Shown: positions 49,132 to 61,772, counted from the first letter of the stretch. The stretch is DNA of 64,000 nt from Hyaloperonospora brassicae (GCA_947650285.1 CANTFL010000604.1:1-64000), one strand, 5' to 3'. Notes: a model not told the origin generated them from the letters alone. Made by a program: numbers and translations.

Positions 49132-51757
49132 AAAAAATATTAGATACGCATTCTTGAATTTTTAAATTTTGGTAATGTATGTTATTCCACCGAATTATTC
49201 TCATGTCGAATTGATGTATCTAGCTCCCTGTATATCTTATCAGATCTTTCCATGCATAAAGCGCTATGTTCTATCTAACATCGATGAAGGCAAAATGTTA
49301 TAGATAGACAAGGTGAATTGACATATTTATTGTGATCGATCACTGTTGTTGTAAATCATGCGAACCTGAGGTCACAGGGGTATCAACGCTTTCATCTGAG
49401 TCGTACGTATTGACAGCGTAGTGATGCGTAGCTATCATCTTGAAGTTTTTAAACTATTAGCATAATGAGACAGCGCCGTGCTCAATGCGCGTGCACAATG
49501 CGATTTCGGCACCTCGCTGCATCAACAATTCAAATTTTACTTGTGGCTGCATGATCAAACTGTACAAATTTAAAAATAGGTAATGACAAGATAGTGGGAA
49601 GATAACAAAACTATGTTGGTGCTACTGCGGGTGGTCACTTGAATCTTTGCGGACAAAATAATTGGATTGCACATTGAAGAACAACGCGAAGCTTATGAAG
49701 TGTTGCGGTCGCCGCACAGAAAGAGAATGATCGTGGTGATAATCATGTATCTTGGTTCAAGTATTGCTTCACGGATCCTGCGAAGATATACACAATAATG
49801 GGGTTCTGCAGAGAAGATCATATCATAATACGAAACGTACCAATACCTAGAGACTATTGGTCCATTTTGTACATGACATGCATCACACCAATGATAACTA
49901 CGTAAGACATTCCTAAAGAAGTTGCGTGGCTGCGAAGATAATGGATTCTGATGTCGCATCATAGAGTGTGAGTAACCAATGGCAAGGGGTATCGACATGT
50001 CCACAACATTTATGTTGTAAATTTATGCTATAATGATACAGACTTTGATCCGGAATACCATGATTGTGATTTAACCTATTCTAATTCATACTATTTCAAT
50101 ATCAATTGAAGTGATTGTAGAAAAATATGCAATCGAGCATGTGTGTATTTAATCGTAATCTTTACATCAGAAATGTATTCGTGAAAACTATTCCGAACAT
50201 ATGCTTAATGTCGGCAAATGCTTTTGTTTTAATGCGAATGTCAAAGACGCTTCATATCACCTACCGTGAAAGGTAAAGCTAACACAATTTATGGAATTTG
50301 CCATCTCCATACATTGTCTCATTCAACATGTAGTACAATTATTCACTTCTTAATTTTGTATTTATCGTCAGCTTGATATTAGTCGACATATTAATATAAT
50401 CTGTACTGATTACGTTTTGTTATAAAACATTATAAACTTGCACCGTCCATGTCAAGTTGAAAAGCAGATGAAAATGCACGATTATATATACAAACATAAA
50501 TGATTTGGGCAAGATGCTCAATATTTTGAACACACCACAACATGTAAACATATTTTGCTATAAATTACTAGATGATATGTAAAATAATATAAAATCGTGT
50601 TGACCAGACGTTTACCCACAAGCGTACTAAGCACCGTATAAGCAATACTCCTTTATCGTTTTGTAATGTACAAAACGACGTAGCAAAATGGATTCAATAG
50701 TGTAGTCCCGTGATTCTTGGTGCACAATTAATTGATGTAATTAGAGAGAGAGACGGTTTGAGGTATATCCGGTACGCATACAACCCACTTAATCCGGCTT
50801 TGTTAGCCACTCTCTGGTGATATGTATTCGTAGTGCCTGCGCGGGTATCGATCCACACACCTCCCGGTCCCGGTTCCTGTGCAGTTCCTCTCGTCCACCG
50901 GGACCGGTTTTTGAAGCAATCATGGATCACTTCATGTTTCAATGAAAGTCGTGTACACGCAATTACGTTTGCCATACGGGACACAAACTCCATGATACGA
51001 GCACCGGTATGCTGTGTCTGCACATAGGGACCAACTGTTCTAAGAGTATGGCATACCAAAGTGTACTTACACAGCATCACATACATTCGATGTGCAAGGG
51101 AGGGCCCAGCTCGAATGCTTGTATGCATTACGTCCTACCTTGCAGATTGCAACATTGCATCTATCTTCACGGCACCAGGCTGCTATCGCTAAATTTAAGC
51201 CGACGCCAATAGTGCTAGGAGCAGCTTTGTTAGTGTGGATGACAAAAAACACTTAATCATCATTGAGCGACACATCCGCTTGCTTCTTTTTTGCCTGTCA
51301 GCAAAGGATCTGCATGGCTACCTGCAACAACATGCATGTTCGCGCCAGATCGACGATCGGACTGCGCCTAAAGCCATGCGAACCGGTATTTATGCAATAA
51401 ATCGATCAATTTAAATAGCTTTTCGATATTTAGTGCAAATCAAGTCGCCGATTTATGCATGGTGGGATATTCCAACCGCTTTGAATGGCTTCTTCTACTG
51501 CTGTACTGCATCGTGCGAATTTCGACTTACGCGAGCCACATCCTACTGACTTTTGCGCCGTCGCCGCCAAATCTACCAATTTGCTACAGTGGAAGAGAAT
51601 GGTCGGACGAGAAACAACACACGCGCAGGCATTTAACCCGTTTTCCACAACCGATGGTCGAATCCTCCACATTTGTTGTAAAGCTCCTCCTTCTCTTGGC
51701 GATCAAAAAGTTCCTTCCCCGCATTTGACATACGTTGCAGCTATTAACTGCAGTTAG
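49132..51757. other. No supported gene; decayed, mixed-composition DNA
   Basis: Minus frames at 49693-50004 and 50694-51128 are open for about 100-145 codons but begin at non-ATG codons or lack any domain. Around 50800-50900 the DNA is GC-richer. Possibly old retroelement sequence; not identifiable by reading. Confidence 0.4.
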
Positions 51758-52760
51758 TCATAGCCGACAAAATGTGCGCTCCCGCATAAGGACCGTGGGC
51801 TGGTCGGGCGCGAGAGAGACGACCGCTTTCCTGGCTTCGCATTTTGAGCACAAAGGTTGCTCACAGCTGGTACATGTTCGCCGAATGGGATCTCCGGAAT
51901 CCAAAAGCTTTGTCGCCCACAGGGCATCGGATTCGATAAGCAAAGGAACTTGGACATTTTGTTGCTGAGCCGGAGGCGCGAAGTATAACAGGTCGTCAGC
52001 GAACGAATAGATTTGAGATCGTGATCTCCATTACGATTCTCGCGAACTCGATAGGACCATTTCCTCTTTGCTAACGCACACGTGCGTTCCCGTGCGAACG
52101 AACTACTGAGTTGCGACAATGTAGAGCGCCATATTTAGAAGCTCTCCCTGAGTCGACTCGAAGTCGAAGAAGCCGCGTACGTAGCATTCGACAGTTGTGG
52201 GCTTGGTCGTATATGGCACACAATGACATGTTTCCTCGCTCGATGCCGTGCGCTTTGTCATAGCTCGAATCTCCTGTAGAACTGCTGAGACTGAACTACC
52301 GTATTCGAACGTCACCGACATCTGCAATCCTTTCGGCGTCCAGTATGACAAAGTCACGGCTCTCGTACAGACGTCACTTCACTGCGACAGTGCGCAATGG
52401 GAAACCGAAGCTAGGGCGTACGATCTCGTAGAGCACCTTGTTGTCCAGAGAGCTGACCTTGATGCACGCCGATTGGATCTTCATGGTCTCATTTGTGGTG
52501 GCTACTGCTCCTTACATGGCGTCCTCGAGCTTGCCCTTCATCGTACCGAGACGCAATGATGTGGCGTCGCGGGACCTTTCGATGAAGACGAATGGCGTTT
52601 GTTGTAGATTTATACGTTGCCGGCGAATTTTGCGCCAATGTTGGGGGTCGGCATGGCCATCTTTGGTCATGACATAAAGTCGTGTTGGGCAATGTTATGC
52701 GCCATAGGCGTGTCATCCAGATGCGGCAACATGTTGCAGTCTTGCCTAGCAATCGTGGGC
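51758..52760 (-). pseudogene. Broken START/FYVE-type protein, paralogue of 54497-55723
   Basis: Aligns with the intact downstream-numbered neighbour along its length. TTVECYVRGFFDFESTQGEL (52113-52210 region) matches the neighbour's TTVECYVRGFFDF; the plus-strand shadow frames (VEHLVVQRADLDARRLD versus VEHFAVNDPVLDARGLD) show that 52380-52560 is also homologous, and DNA similarity reaches about 52760. The finger survives as CTSCEQPLCSKCEARKAVVS and LAPDQPT...ERTFCRL, and where the last zinc-binding Cys should be there is TGA (51758-51760). Several frameshifts separate the pieces. A dead tandem copy in the same orientation. Confidence 0.8.
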
Positions 52761-54496
52761 TCGGGTGGCAGGTGTGCAAGCCGCATAACAGTTTGTTGTT
52801 GCTCGAGGCTGCAGCCCTAAGCGACTGTAGACATCACGATCTGCTACGGACAAACATATCGGGCGACACAGAAAATCAAGAAGAACATGCAATGCTACGG
52901 GCCAGTGCTCCATGGCTCCCTCCCACACCCATCGAAGAAAAGTCAGCAGGCAAGAACAATAAGCTGCATAAAATCATTCTTGCACAGGTACTCGAAAATG
53001 TTCGAAAAGAGGAAGTGCTTGACTGCGCGAAATAGTGGCTGATCCAGGAATATGTAGAATACCGACCGTGCGTCAAGTTTCGGTGGTGATGCATTTCATG
53101 GTAAGAGGCTGACGCTGATTAGGGGGTTGTGTATATTCATTCGGTAAGCAGCAGGAATGACAAGCTTTTCAAGTATCAGTAGCTCTCTCAAGAGAAAAGC
53201 TGCATTTGCGGCGGCGGTCATTATCCTGATTCGGGCGGCCGTACCATCTTGCCAAGAATACTTACACTACATCAATGAGTGGCGATAAGCCCATCATCCA
53301 AGTTGTCGTGAAGTTCTGCAAGCTTGACTCGGGAAAAGGCCACAAGTACGTGTCTTCCACAATACTGACCGCAACCCGAGGCCAATCTTTGACCGGCAAG
53401 TCGTCTGCGGAAATGAAGCACATTTGCAGATATATATCCGACTGATTGATGCTGTGGTTGTAGTAAGTGGGATATGGATGACAACCACTCAGCTGTAGCG
53501 GAGCAGTCATGGTCGTGCGGTTGTACGCCCACCATTGTGCACAATCATGCATTTCCTTGGGTGAGCTAAGCAGGCGAGTCGATAGTGCATAACGTGACTA
53601 CAACTGTGCAACCCATTCCTCAAGCTTAAAACATTGGTGAAAGTCCGCTGCCTCGATGAAACGCGCATTCACGATGGCATCACATCATCCTCCTGGGCCG
53701 GCTACTTTGCCCCATATCGGACGCCAACTAGAACCACTAGCGCCCAATAGCAAATGGCGGGACTTTCAAGATTTGGAATAAACTCGCTCCATTGGGAGCT
53801 AGAAGAGTGCGCCGAAGGAGAGACCTGGAGTGCCTTCACCAATCCTTTTTGAGATGGCGGCATCAACGCATGAGGTATGCTTCAATGCTACATGCAATAT
53901 CACCTCAATGGGCTTAGCTTCTGCAATTACGTGAGCGTGTTGTGAAGGACGGGAATGCACGAGAAACGGTGGGTTTGCACGTCCGCAGCAACCTGTACGC
54001 ACTCCACGCTGAATGATTGTCGTATCCGATGATAAGAAGCTACGCCTGCTTGCAAGAATTTGCGCCGTAGCTACTGCAGCGTTTTTAAGAAAATATCACA
54101 CTCCATGATGTCTTGCAACAGCGCCTTCCGTGAAGTAGCTACATACACGACGGGTGTATGCAGTCGGTAGCACTCGATGCGTATACGATGTTGTACGAAA
54201 GTGAAATGACGTCAGCAAAGCTCAATGTGCCACCACGCCGGTAATTGTGCATGGAAGATCCTTAGATAGAGGTGGTGGTAAGTTATTGCGGCTTCGATCT
54301 TGCTTTCAGTCACTGTGGCGACTTCCGATACGTAGCAAGACGAAGCAAATGGGTTTCGGAAACGACGATTTGGTAACTGAATGAAAAGGTCACGGAACAG
54401 CTTGAGCGTCGCAAACCGTTTACTAGCTGAACAGTTCATAAACATACCTAATGTACATACAGGTGCATAACCGACAACATGGTAAGTAAAGTGACT
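52761..54496. other. Spacer between the START/FYVE copies; one unexplained frame
   Basis: GC-balanced DNA. The minus frame from about 53590 to 53262 reads protein-like (SRYALSTRLLSSPKEMHDCA, then LQMCFISADDLPVKDWPRVA and VEDTYLWPFPESSLQNF) without AT bias, but has no family I know and no clear start. The frames at 53799-54002 and 54212-54445 are weaker. These could be exons of one decayed gene. Confidence 0.35.
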
Positions 54497-55723
54497 CTAC
54501 ATTGCCATGGATTTCCTACCAATACAACTCTGACAATTGATCCCGCTGTGGCGGGAGACTGCACTCTGCATAAAACTAGTCCTCGATGGTCGCGCCATTC
54601 CCTTGGCTTTAGCCACGCAAATTTCATGGTACACTTTGGAGCTGGCCAGCTCCTCCCGTGCCACTTCCAGCGCGTCGCTGTCGGCTGCTTCTACAAGACA
54701 AGTGGAGCAAAAGCTTCGCTTTTTCTCAAGCACAGAGCGCTGGTCTGGAGCCACGACGCAGACGAGTTGTTTGGAGCTACATCGCGAACACACTTGACGT
54801 AAACAGCTCTTGCAGGTTTTACAGCTCGTGCCCAGGAAGCCAAACCTTCGTGAACACAGGGCACACTTGTTCCTATTCGGGGCTGATGTCTCCTGGATAT
54901 ACGACAGCCGGTCGCCGTTAATGGACAGCGACGCCGTGCAGCCCGATCGCTTGCGCATTCGCCACACCAATTTCTTCATTAGCGCGCAACGACGCTTGCG
55001 CGTATAGCACGCCCACTGCGCCGCTATGGCCTGCAGTGACATCGTGTTGACCATTTCGTTCTGTGTGTGGAAGTCAAAGAAGCCACGCACGTAGCACTCG
55101 ACGGTCGTCGCGGTCTTCTGCAAGTAAAGCGAGCACACCGACATGTTGCCACGCTCGATGCCGTGCGTGTCCTCCATGCCAGGGATCTGCGCAAACGCCA
55201 CCGAGTGCGAAATGTTGTACCCAATTCGCTCGCGCTTGACCGTGTACGCAATGCCAGTGGTGTCCAGCGACACGTAGTCGCGCTGGTTGTTGTAGAGGCA
55301 CCACTTGACACTCACGTGGTGGAACGGATCTTCCACTGTGGGTCGCACCAGCTCGTGGAGCACTTTGCTGTCAATGACCCCGTCCTGGATGCACGTGGAC
55401 TTGATGCGAATCGCCTCGTCTGTGGTGGCCACCGTCCCGTACATGACGTCGTCCAGCGTACCGTCCACGGTCCCAAGAAGAAGCAACGACGGCGTCGACG
55501 GCAGTCCGTTGTACCGGTTGCGCTCTCGATAGATGCGCACGCCGTCTTTACGCCGCAGCTCTTTCCAGCAGCGGTTGTCCGCGAACCCGTCCTTCGTCTT
55601 GAGCAGCGTGTTGTACTGCTGGATGTTGTGCACGGCGAGAGTCTCTGCGAGCTCACGCAGGAGGTCTCCGTCTTGCTCGGACATGGCCAACTCCAGCGGC
55701 GCCAAGTTGGACGTCGACTTCAT
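54497..55723 (-). CDS. START-like domain plus degenerate FYVE finger protein, 408 aa
   Basis: Lipid-transfer-like and zinc-finger domain combination that is common in oomycetes. I start at the ATG at 55723 (MKSTSNLAPLELAMSEQDGD): the longer open frame begins at GTG and its first hundred residues are Cys/Trp/His-rich without homology, so it is probably 5' UTR. Residues about 45-245 form the START-like region (WKELRRKDGVRIYRERNRYN ... TTVECYVRGFFDFHTQNEMV). The finger has four CxxC pairs, C287/C290, C304/C307, C312/C315 and C339/C342. The usual R(R/K)HHCR block is replaced by FGFLGTSCKTCKSC, so PI3P binding as in classical FYVE domains is doubtful. C-terminal tail is Ser/Lys-rich. A broken paralogue lies 1.7 kb away. 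Ligand unknown. Confidence 0.85.
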   Translation of the reverse strand: MKSTSNLAPLELAMSEQDGDLLRELAETLAVHNIQQYNTLLKTKDGFADNRCWKELRRKDGVRIYRERNRYNGLPSTPSLLLLGTVDGTLDDVMYGTVATTDEAIRIKSTCIQDGVIDSKVLHELVRPTVEDPFHHVSVKWCLYNNQRDYVSLDTTGIAYTVKRERIGYNISHSVAFAQIPGMEDTHGIERGNMSVCSLYLQKTATTVECYVRGFFDFHTQNEMVNTMSLQAIAAQWACYTRKRRCALMKKLVWRMRKRSGCTASLSINGDRLSYIQETSAPNRNKCALCSRRFGFLGTSCKTCKSCLRQVCSRCSSKQLVCVVAPDQRSVLEKKRSFCSTCLVEAADSDALEVAREELASSKVYHEICVAKAKGMARPSRTSFMQSAVSRHSGINCQSCIGRKSMAM

Positions 55724-56600
55724 TGCCGACAGCGACAGACTACCAGGCGACGTGTGTCGTCGGATCGTTTTTTTTCTTGGTGGGCTGTGCGGCTCGCAGG
55801 CGTGTCGCGCTGGCTGGCAAATGCAATAGTGAGCTGTAACCCATTTGTGCGAGCAGCGGTCCGCCTTGAAACTGTTACGGGGGGCGGTCATCGGACAGAC
55901 GCAAGAGACCGCGCAGACGAGCCGCCATAAATTATATGTGCAAGACTCGTCGTTCGTGGTTGCGGATGCCGCCCAATGACAGCCGCGCGCTGAACCGACC
56001 ACCTCGCTGTGCCAAAGCAGCGACTTCACGCTGCCTTTGGTGCTCTTACCTCTGCAAATGTTCTTGTCGCTGGCTGAAGTAACAACTTGGACTGCATTCT
56101 CTGTCGTACAAAGAGGGAGCGAGCAAAGACGGGACGGTGCACTGAAATGAAGCCGGATGGTGCCCCAGCGCCGGGGCGAAGCACATCAACATGGGAGTGG
56201 ATCAACATCGGTCCACCTCGATTTGGTATCGCTGCCCGGGTGACGAGAGGACGTGCGTGCGTCGCAGGCAGCAAATGATTGCTAGCAGAGACCTTGCTGC
56301 GCGCCGGCGATAGCCTCATGGATTGAACGCGTGACCTGCTCACGGTGGAGACGCGTTTTGTGGCGAGACGCGGCTGGAGGTACACGTCCGCCGCGACCGC
56401 GTTCCCGTCTACTGTTGGCCCCAATGTCATCGTAGCCACAGCCGTTTCTTTGGTCTTTTGGACCGGCGGGCGCGCATACGAAGGAGCGATGCGTCACTGT
56501 GCTGATTTGCATCGACCAGGCTCAGACGGCCTGCACTTGGACTTGTTCGAGTCCGCGGTACGCACAATGATTCGTATCACGCGCGACGAGGCGGCGCTCA
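55724..56600. other. GC-rich upstream region of the START/FYVE gene
   Basis: GC-richer than the surroundings. A minus ATG frame at 56026-56430 (134 aa, MTLGPTVDGNAVAADVYLQP, Arg/Pro/Ser-rich, ending RTFAEVRAPKAA) is open but without a domain; it could be a small unknown gene, an upstream exon or chance. Minus GCTGTCATTGGGC near 55978 carries a TCATT core like oomycete initiators. Confidence 0.3.
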
Positions 56601-59600
56601 GTTTTCGGTTTCATTTCCGCGATACGTGCTGTGTACCCTCTAACTGTGTTGATTGAAGTAGCGGCGGCAGTCCAAAGCACCTTTGATCAGAGCGCACCGA
56701 ACGAGTCTCCGTGTCAATCTTTCGCGCGGACGCGCTCATGCGGAGCCAACCGGTTTGAGTCAAGATACATACATCGTGCTCCAGAGGCTACTGCGTTGAA
56801 GCTTGGGCTCGAACTTCGCTTCGACCATTGTCGCAAATCGATGTCAGCCACAACTAATATTCCATCACCCTGCACTTCAACGATGCGTTTCGCTCGACGC
56901 TGCATATACGGCTGAGCGGATGCGTTCCACCCCTCGTCGTCATCAACATCCAAATCGGACCGGGGGCTTAGGCGTTTACCATACCGCTATGTTTAACGAT
57001 TGGACGCTACACTCACGGGTACTACCTCCGCCGGCTGCGTACAAGTCGCAGTGGCCTGCACTTACTTCAAGCAAGGTCACATCACTTTGTACCACTTGTT
57101 CTCATCCAGGCTACCGCCGCTGCTGACTCACGATGATGCAGACCGAAATGTGTTGACCCTTCTGTACGTATTTTGTCTTAACAGTTGTTATCAGTGCTCA
57201 GATTCCGAATACGTGAAACTAGCAGTATCAGGATGCTCGTCGTCCAGGTTGTAAAGCTTGTTGTGGTGGCAAAAAAGCGCCTGCGGTGAAATCTCTGTGC
57301 GCGTTGTTGCCAGCCTTGCAGATTTGAGTCGTCATGTTTCCTTCATGGCCGAGCGCCCGGTGACAGGGTTCGATATAACGTAGTATCGAGCTTGCTCGTG
57401 TATCAGATCAAATTGCAGTACCAGACCTCTGCGTGACTATACAATTCAAGTGTACAATAGAGTGTTGCGTACTGATCAACTCCTAGCGATGGCAATGCGT
57501 CCATCCGAACGACCGCTCCAGCATTTATGCTTGACCTCATGTGGATGAAAAGGGTTCACTAACCCCCTGCTTTATTGGCCATTCACACTCTTGGCGGCCT
57601 CATGTTTTCACTGATCTGACTTTCTGCTACTACTAGTACTATTGCCACCTCGCGATAGAAGTCGATAATCTTTGCTGGCTCTCGCTTGGAAACTCTTGCG
57701 TCGACGGTCATTCGTGCAACCTGGTAGAACGTGGTAACCGGCGTCGCACGTTCATTCTCTGCGGCGTCACGATACCGATGCTGATCATTCTCACGCCATT
57801 TATGGTCGCCATCGGTCGATCTCTCCACCCGCTCAATGTGACATTACAGCAATTCTCGATAACTCGTTGTGCAGGGCAGTTTGTGTCATGGCAGGTTATG
57901 TGCAGGTGCATACAATGAGACTACAGCGTTGCCTTACGTACACGATGCTGAGTTCGTCTAAGCCGTAGATGTGCTTAGTGCGCTTTGACCTTCACTCTTT
58001 GTGCACACACGAACTGACCTGGTGTGTTGTTATTTCTTTGGTCATGCAAGAGCAGTCACGACCGTGGAGGTAGAACCATTTGCACGCAGAACATACACTC
58101 TTCCATGGAGCATCGAAGATAGTGACTGACCTTTTGACTGCATGCTTTATTCTGGAAAAGAAGTAGGAATCTATATTGAATCCCAGATTCTTCAATATAG
58201 TCAACCTCCCCATCTGACGACCTTTCTCCGAACCCAACACCGAGGGTCTGTCCTTTCTTACGCGCAAGTGGCGTGTGGGAGCAGAAACGGGAATTTTGTC
58301 TTGTCTGCAGCATGTGACGCGGTCGTACTTCCGAGACTCAATGATGATGGGTTTGTGGATGCCAGAAGCAAAGTCGATACCGTATTGTAAGTTTCAAGAG
58401 CGAAGATCATTCAGACTCAACATTTTGGACGTCATGGAAAGTATGTCGTATGCCATCTTCCCAATTGAATGATCTTCATTGTATCTATTGAACCCATTGA
58501 AGCGACGGATTACTGCAGGCAGAGCCCCGGTGCCTTCGTTGCGCGCGGTCGTAAGGGCCACGCCTCTTTAGATGGCTGCAAATCTACAGAGCGTGGAAAA
58601 GGCAAGCAATTCTGAACATCTGAGGAAGTGGACCAGACGGTCTGATTGACTCCTGCTGACTTCTCGAACATGTCCGTGCGAAGAGTATTCCCGGGTCTCA
58701 CCGTACTCATGACTACGAACGGTGTGATAGATACCTGACGCCGTTCTTAATCTCGCCTGCTTATTTTGCTAATCCAGTACGTCGAGCTCATGAGGAACGG
58801 GCTCGCATCAGGCGCGTGTAACCGATAACAAAGAAGGGATGTATGCAGGGCCAAGATGACGCCTGTAAGAGAGTCCAGTTGCTCTTTACACAGCCCCGAT
58901 GGGTCATCTTTACTTGTCTCTTGATGTACTTCCGGTACTAATCGACCGGACAGCATCGTGTAGAATGGCATTTCCATTCTAGGAACAGGGTTTGCGCTCG
59001 TCGTACCGGTTGACGACTCGAAGTGACTTATTAATGGCTACGTGCATGACGTCTACTTCTCATCGAAACGCCCCTACCACGAGACGTCTTGCCTTTTGCT
59101 CTCCTTTCGGTTCGCGCACTACACTGCATCCCGTGACGCAAGCAGCAAAAGCAGGCATCCTAATGTGACCGACATCTGCCCCCCCCGACATTCGCTCCGG
59201 GGATTTCTTCTCTAGGGTAAGAACCTTGTAATAATGATTCATGTGGGTCTTCGGTTTAGCCGTGGTTGGTTTGTAAGCCCAAGCTGATAATGTTTGTTTG
59301 TACGTATGGGATAACGATTATCGACTAATGTTTGTTCGTACGTACATGTGATGACAAGTATCGGCTAATGTTTGCGACATAAATTTGCTCAATGTTAGCC
59401 AGTTAAGACATTTACTGCTACTTTACATATCGCTGTCGACTAAGCGTCGAGAGTATACCATCATCCGTGCACATCTGAAGATAATTATGAGCAGGATGGT
59501 AATTGCGGAGGGAAAATAGGAACGTTCGGTCTGCTTCTGGTGTTGATCACTTGCCACGATAGCTCGTCATGTCATTACCACAAGTGCGTGTCGATTTCAT

Positions 59601-60059
59601 GCACGAAGCTGATATCGAAAAAGTCGCGCAGATGCATTAGCAGTTTTGATCAAAGTAGTGCGGGGGTTTGTTACAAAGACGTAGGAAATTGTACCTGACA
59701 CGGATTCACAAGCGTCCAAAGGTCTGACAAAAAGGTTTCTTCAGCCGTGAAAAAACAAGATGAGCTGTATCAATTCGTTCTACGTACTATATGACCATCC
59801 GCTTTCGATCACCGTAAGCGAGCAATTTGAAGTTGAACGTCGAGTACATCGAGCAAGAAATCTTGAAATGACGGAAAATGATATCGCCTAGCTGCTGCTG
59901 TGATAGGGAAGCATTTTCCATGGCATCGCGAACGGAGCAAATTCAGTGCCAATATTTCCTAGGTAGATAAATTTAATCAAATTTCGCAGTATTGCCTTGT
60001 AAGGTAATTTTCAGTGTGCGAATAATGAATAATGAAACGGCCACTGACAGTCACGTCCT
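56601..60059. other. No supported gene; balanced-composition relic DNA
   Basis: Many short frames on both strands, none with a convincing domain. At 58020-58130 a minus frame reads WKSVCSACKWFYLHGRDCSC, which has the spacing of the first half of a FYVE-like finger, but the rest is missing. A C8 run at 59179-59186 (G8 on minus, followed by CAGATGTCGG) looks like a polypurine tract next to an LTR start, without other element parts. The composition suggests decayed genes or elements. Confidence 0.35.
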
Positions 60060-60473
60060 CACAAACAGTACGGATCTACCTCTAACTGACAACAGAGGTT
60101 ATCTGTGCCCTATCACCTCACAGTACAGAGGAAGGCAAACTACGAAGACGATGGAGCTTATTAGTAGTAAAAGTAAAACTGTGTAAAATATACTGAAGTC
60201 CCAAAATATCTTCTCTGCCACTTAACCCTTTCTTAATTATATCTATATGAGAACTTAAATTGTGACGCCTACTTAGCACTCATTGCGCGCGTCGAGCAGC
60301 GACTGGAGTGATGTTGATATCATTTCATACATCAACCAATGAGCATACCCTTAGGATGCTGCAAGAATATCACTGTGTCTTGTAATTTTTTCTACATGGA
60401 ACATTCATCGCAAACTTTCATATTATCAAATCTTATATATGATTATATCAAGTATCAGGCTCACCCCGTTACA
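60060..60473 (-). mobile_element. Diverged solo LTR related to the 61249-61641 LTR
   Basis: Shares with that LTR, in the same order, a GAGGCAAACNACGAAGACG-like stretch followed by AAAAGTAAAACTG (60170 versus 61349), CACTCATTGCGCGCGTC (60279 versus 61448), GTTGATATCAT, ATCAACCAATGAGCA and the terminal CCCCGTTACA (60464-60473). The start is blurred. No internal region, so a solo LTR or an old truncated end, orientation as for the neighbouring element. Confidence 0.75.
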
Positions 60474-61248
60474 AATAAATCTCAGCTCATCGATTGATAT
60501 TCGACATGATAATAAGCCACCTATGCACCTATCGAATATGGACACGCAAGGAGTAGTAAAAATACGTATAGCACATGTCGATATTAACATCTACTAAGCA
60601 GATGCTCAAATATAGTAATTTCGACTGGTGAGGTGGGGAAAAGTGAGCTGTACATTGTATGCAATTTACAGCTTACCTTTCCCCTCAATCAAGCCAGATT
60701 TATCATCAGACTTAACCTGCAGTTGATGTGAGTGAACTATCAGTCGCACTGTCTTACACTATCATTTCGTCATTTTAGATCGCTCATATGACCTCTGTGT
60801 TGTCGCAACGTGCCTCGTGACCAATCTAATGTAATCGCTTGTAAGCCTAGTTTTGCAGGTATTTACCGCACCGATCAACGGTTATACCCAGATGTGTATA
60901 TGCTAACTACCTGCCCATGTATGGCACACTTACGAAACTGCAATACAAAATACTGGCTGATATAATGGCCTATATAGACGCCAATGCGCAGCGTACCGTC
61001 AGCTGTTGTCAGATGTACCATGTACGCCAATATTCAAGAGCATCTTACGCTATCATGATAATCGCGTTGGCATTAACATAGAGCTGATTTCGTGTGATAG
61101 ATTCAGATGAGTGACGATTGAAACAATTCTTAACCACCGATGAACAAAACAAGGAATTATGATTTTTTGCTCACAAGGACCTACACATACTAGCTTTCAT
61201 TACGTAATTGACAGAAACATTGTTCAGTGTGCGGCCGGAGCCGCACCA
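60474..61248. other. Spacer between the two LTRs, no gene
   Basis: AT-rich, no frame of note. The last bases before the LTR (61230-61247) form the inverted repeat GTGCGGC / GCCGCAC around CGGA. Confidence 0.5.
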
Positions 61249-61641
61249 TGTAACGGGGCACACCCTTGCGTGAACTTAACGCAAGGGTATCGTACCCCGA
61301 CAAGCGTACACGAGGCAAACGAGGAAGCGTAGATAAGGGAAAAGTAAAACTGTTGTATTAATATAATTAAGTCTTTTGTTACTGTCTCTCTGTTTAACCT
61401 GACTTAATAATGTTAATCTAACTGATTATATGGAGACGTCTCGTCACCACTCATTGCGCGCGTCCTGCGGCGATTGGTGGGTTGATATCATCAAGATATC
61501 AACCAATGAGCAGACCCTTTAGGTCGCTTCACCAATATCACCACTATCGGTGATATCGTTCAAAGAATATTCAACTTAATGTCTTTTATTGTCATTCTTT
61601 CTTTAAAGTGACAGTTCCATGTAACGGGCTGCCCCGTTACA
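61249..61641 (-). mobile_element. 3' LTR (393 bp) of the right Gypsy copy
   Basis: Begins TGTAACGGGGCACACCC on plus and ends CCCCGTTACA, giving TG...CA ends in either direction. The element reads on minus: pol lies to the right on minus, and the purine-rich AGGGGGTGA lies immediately before the minus-strand LTR start. The right terminus is itself palindromic (TGTAACGGG, CTG, CCCCGTTACA; 61620-61641). Internal perfect hairpins at 61262-61288 (ACCCTTGCGT arms), 61481-61503 (GTTGATATC arms) and 61535-61556 (ATATCACC arms). The partner LTR is outside the window. Confidence 0.85.
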
Positions 61642-61651
61642 TCACCCCCTG
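61642..61651 (-). promoter_or_regulatory. Polypurine tract priming plus-strand synthesis
   Basis: On minus the sequence CAGGGGGTGA abuts the LTR start TGTAACGGGG. The position directly 5' of the 3' LTR and the purine content fit a polypurine tract; its presence argues that the element is minus-oriented. On plus, no TGG-type primer-binding site follows the LTR. Confidence 0.6.
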
Positions 61652-61772
61652 TTAACTGATAGTCACTGTGTGACTATCGAAAATATGGTGGCCACTTATT
61701 GGTCACAATTGGGACAGGGAGCACTTGTTGGGTCCGTTCCATTCACTTTCCACCCGACCTCGCATAGTTTAC

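Noticed and set aside
50694..51128. 144-codon minus ORF
   Set aside because: Composition is mixed and no domain is visible; looks more like old LTR or leader sequence than a protein.
55067..55930. 287-codon plus-strand ORF
   Set aside because: Lies exactly antisense to the START/FYVE gene, is His/Val/Arg-rich, and its shadow pattern recurs opposite the pseudogene copy; a mirror of codon bias.
58020..58130. CxxC plus CxC segment considered as a FYVE finger relic
   Set aside because: Only half a finger is visible and the flanks do not align with the START/FYVE gene; kept as a remark only.
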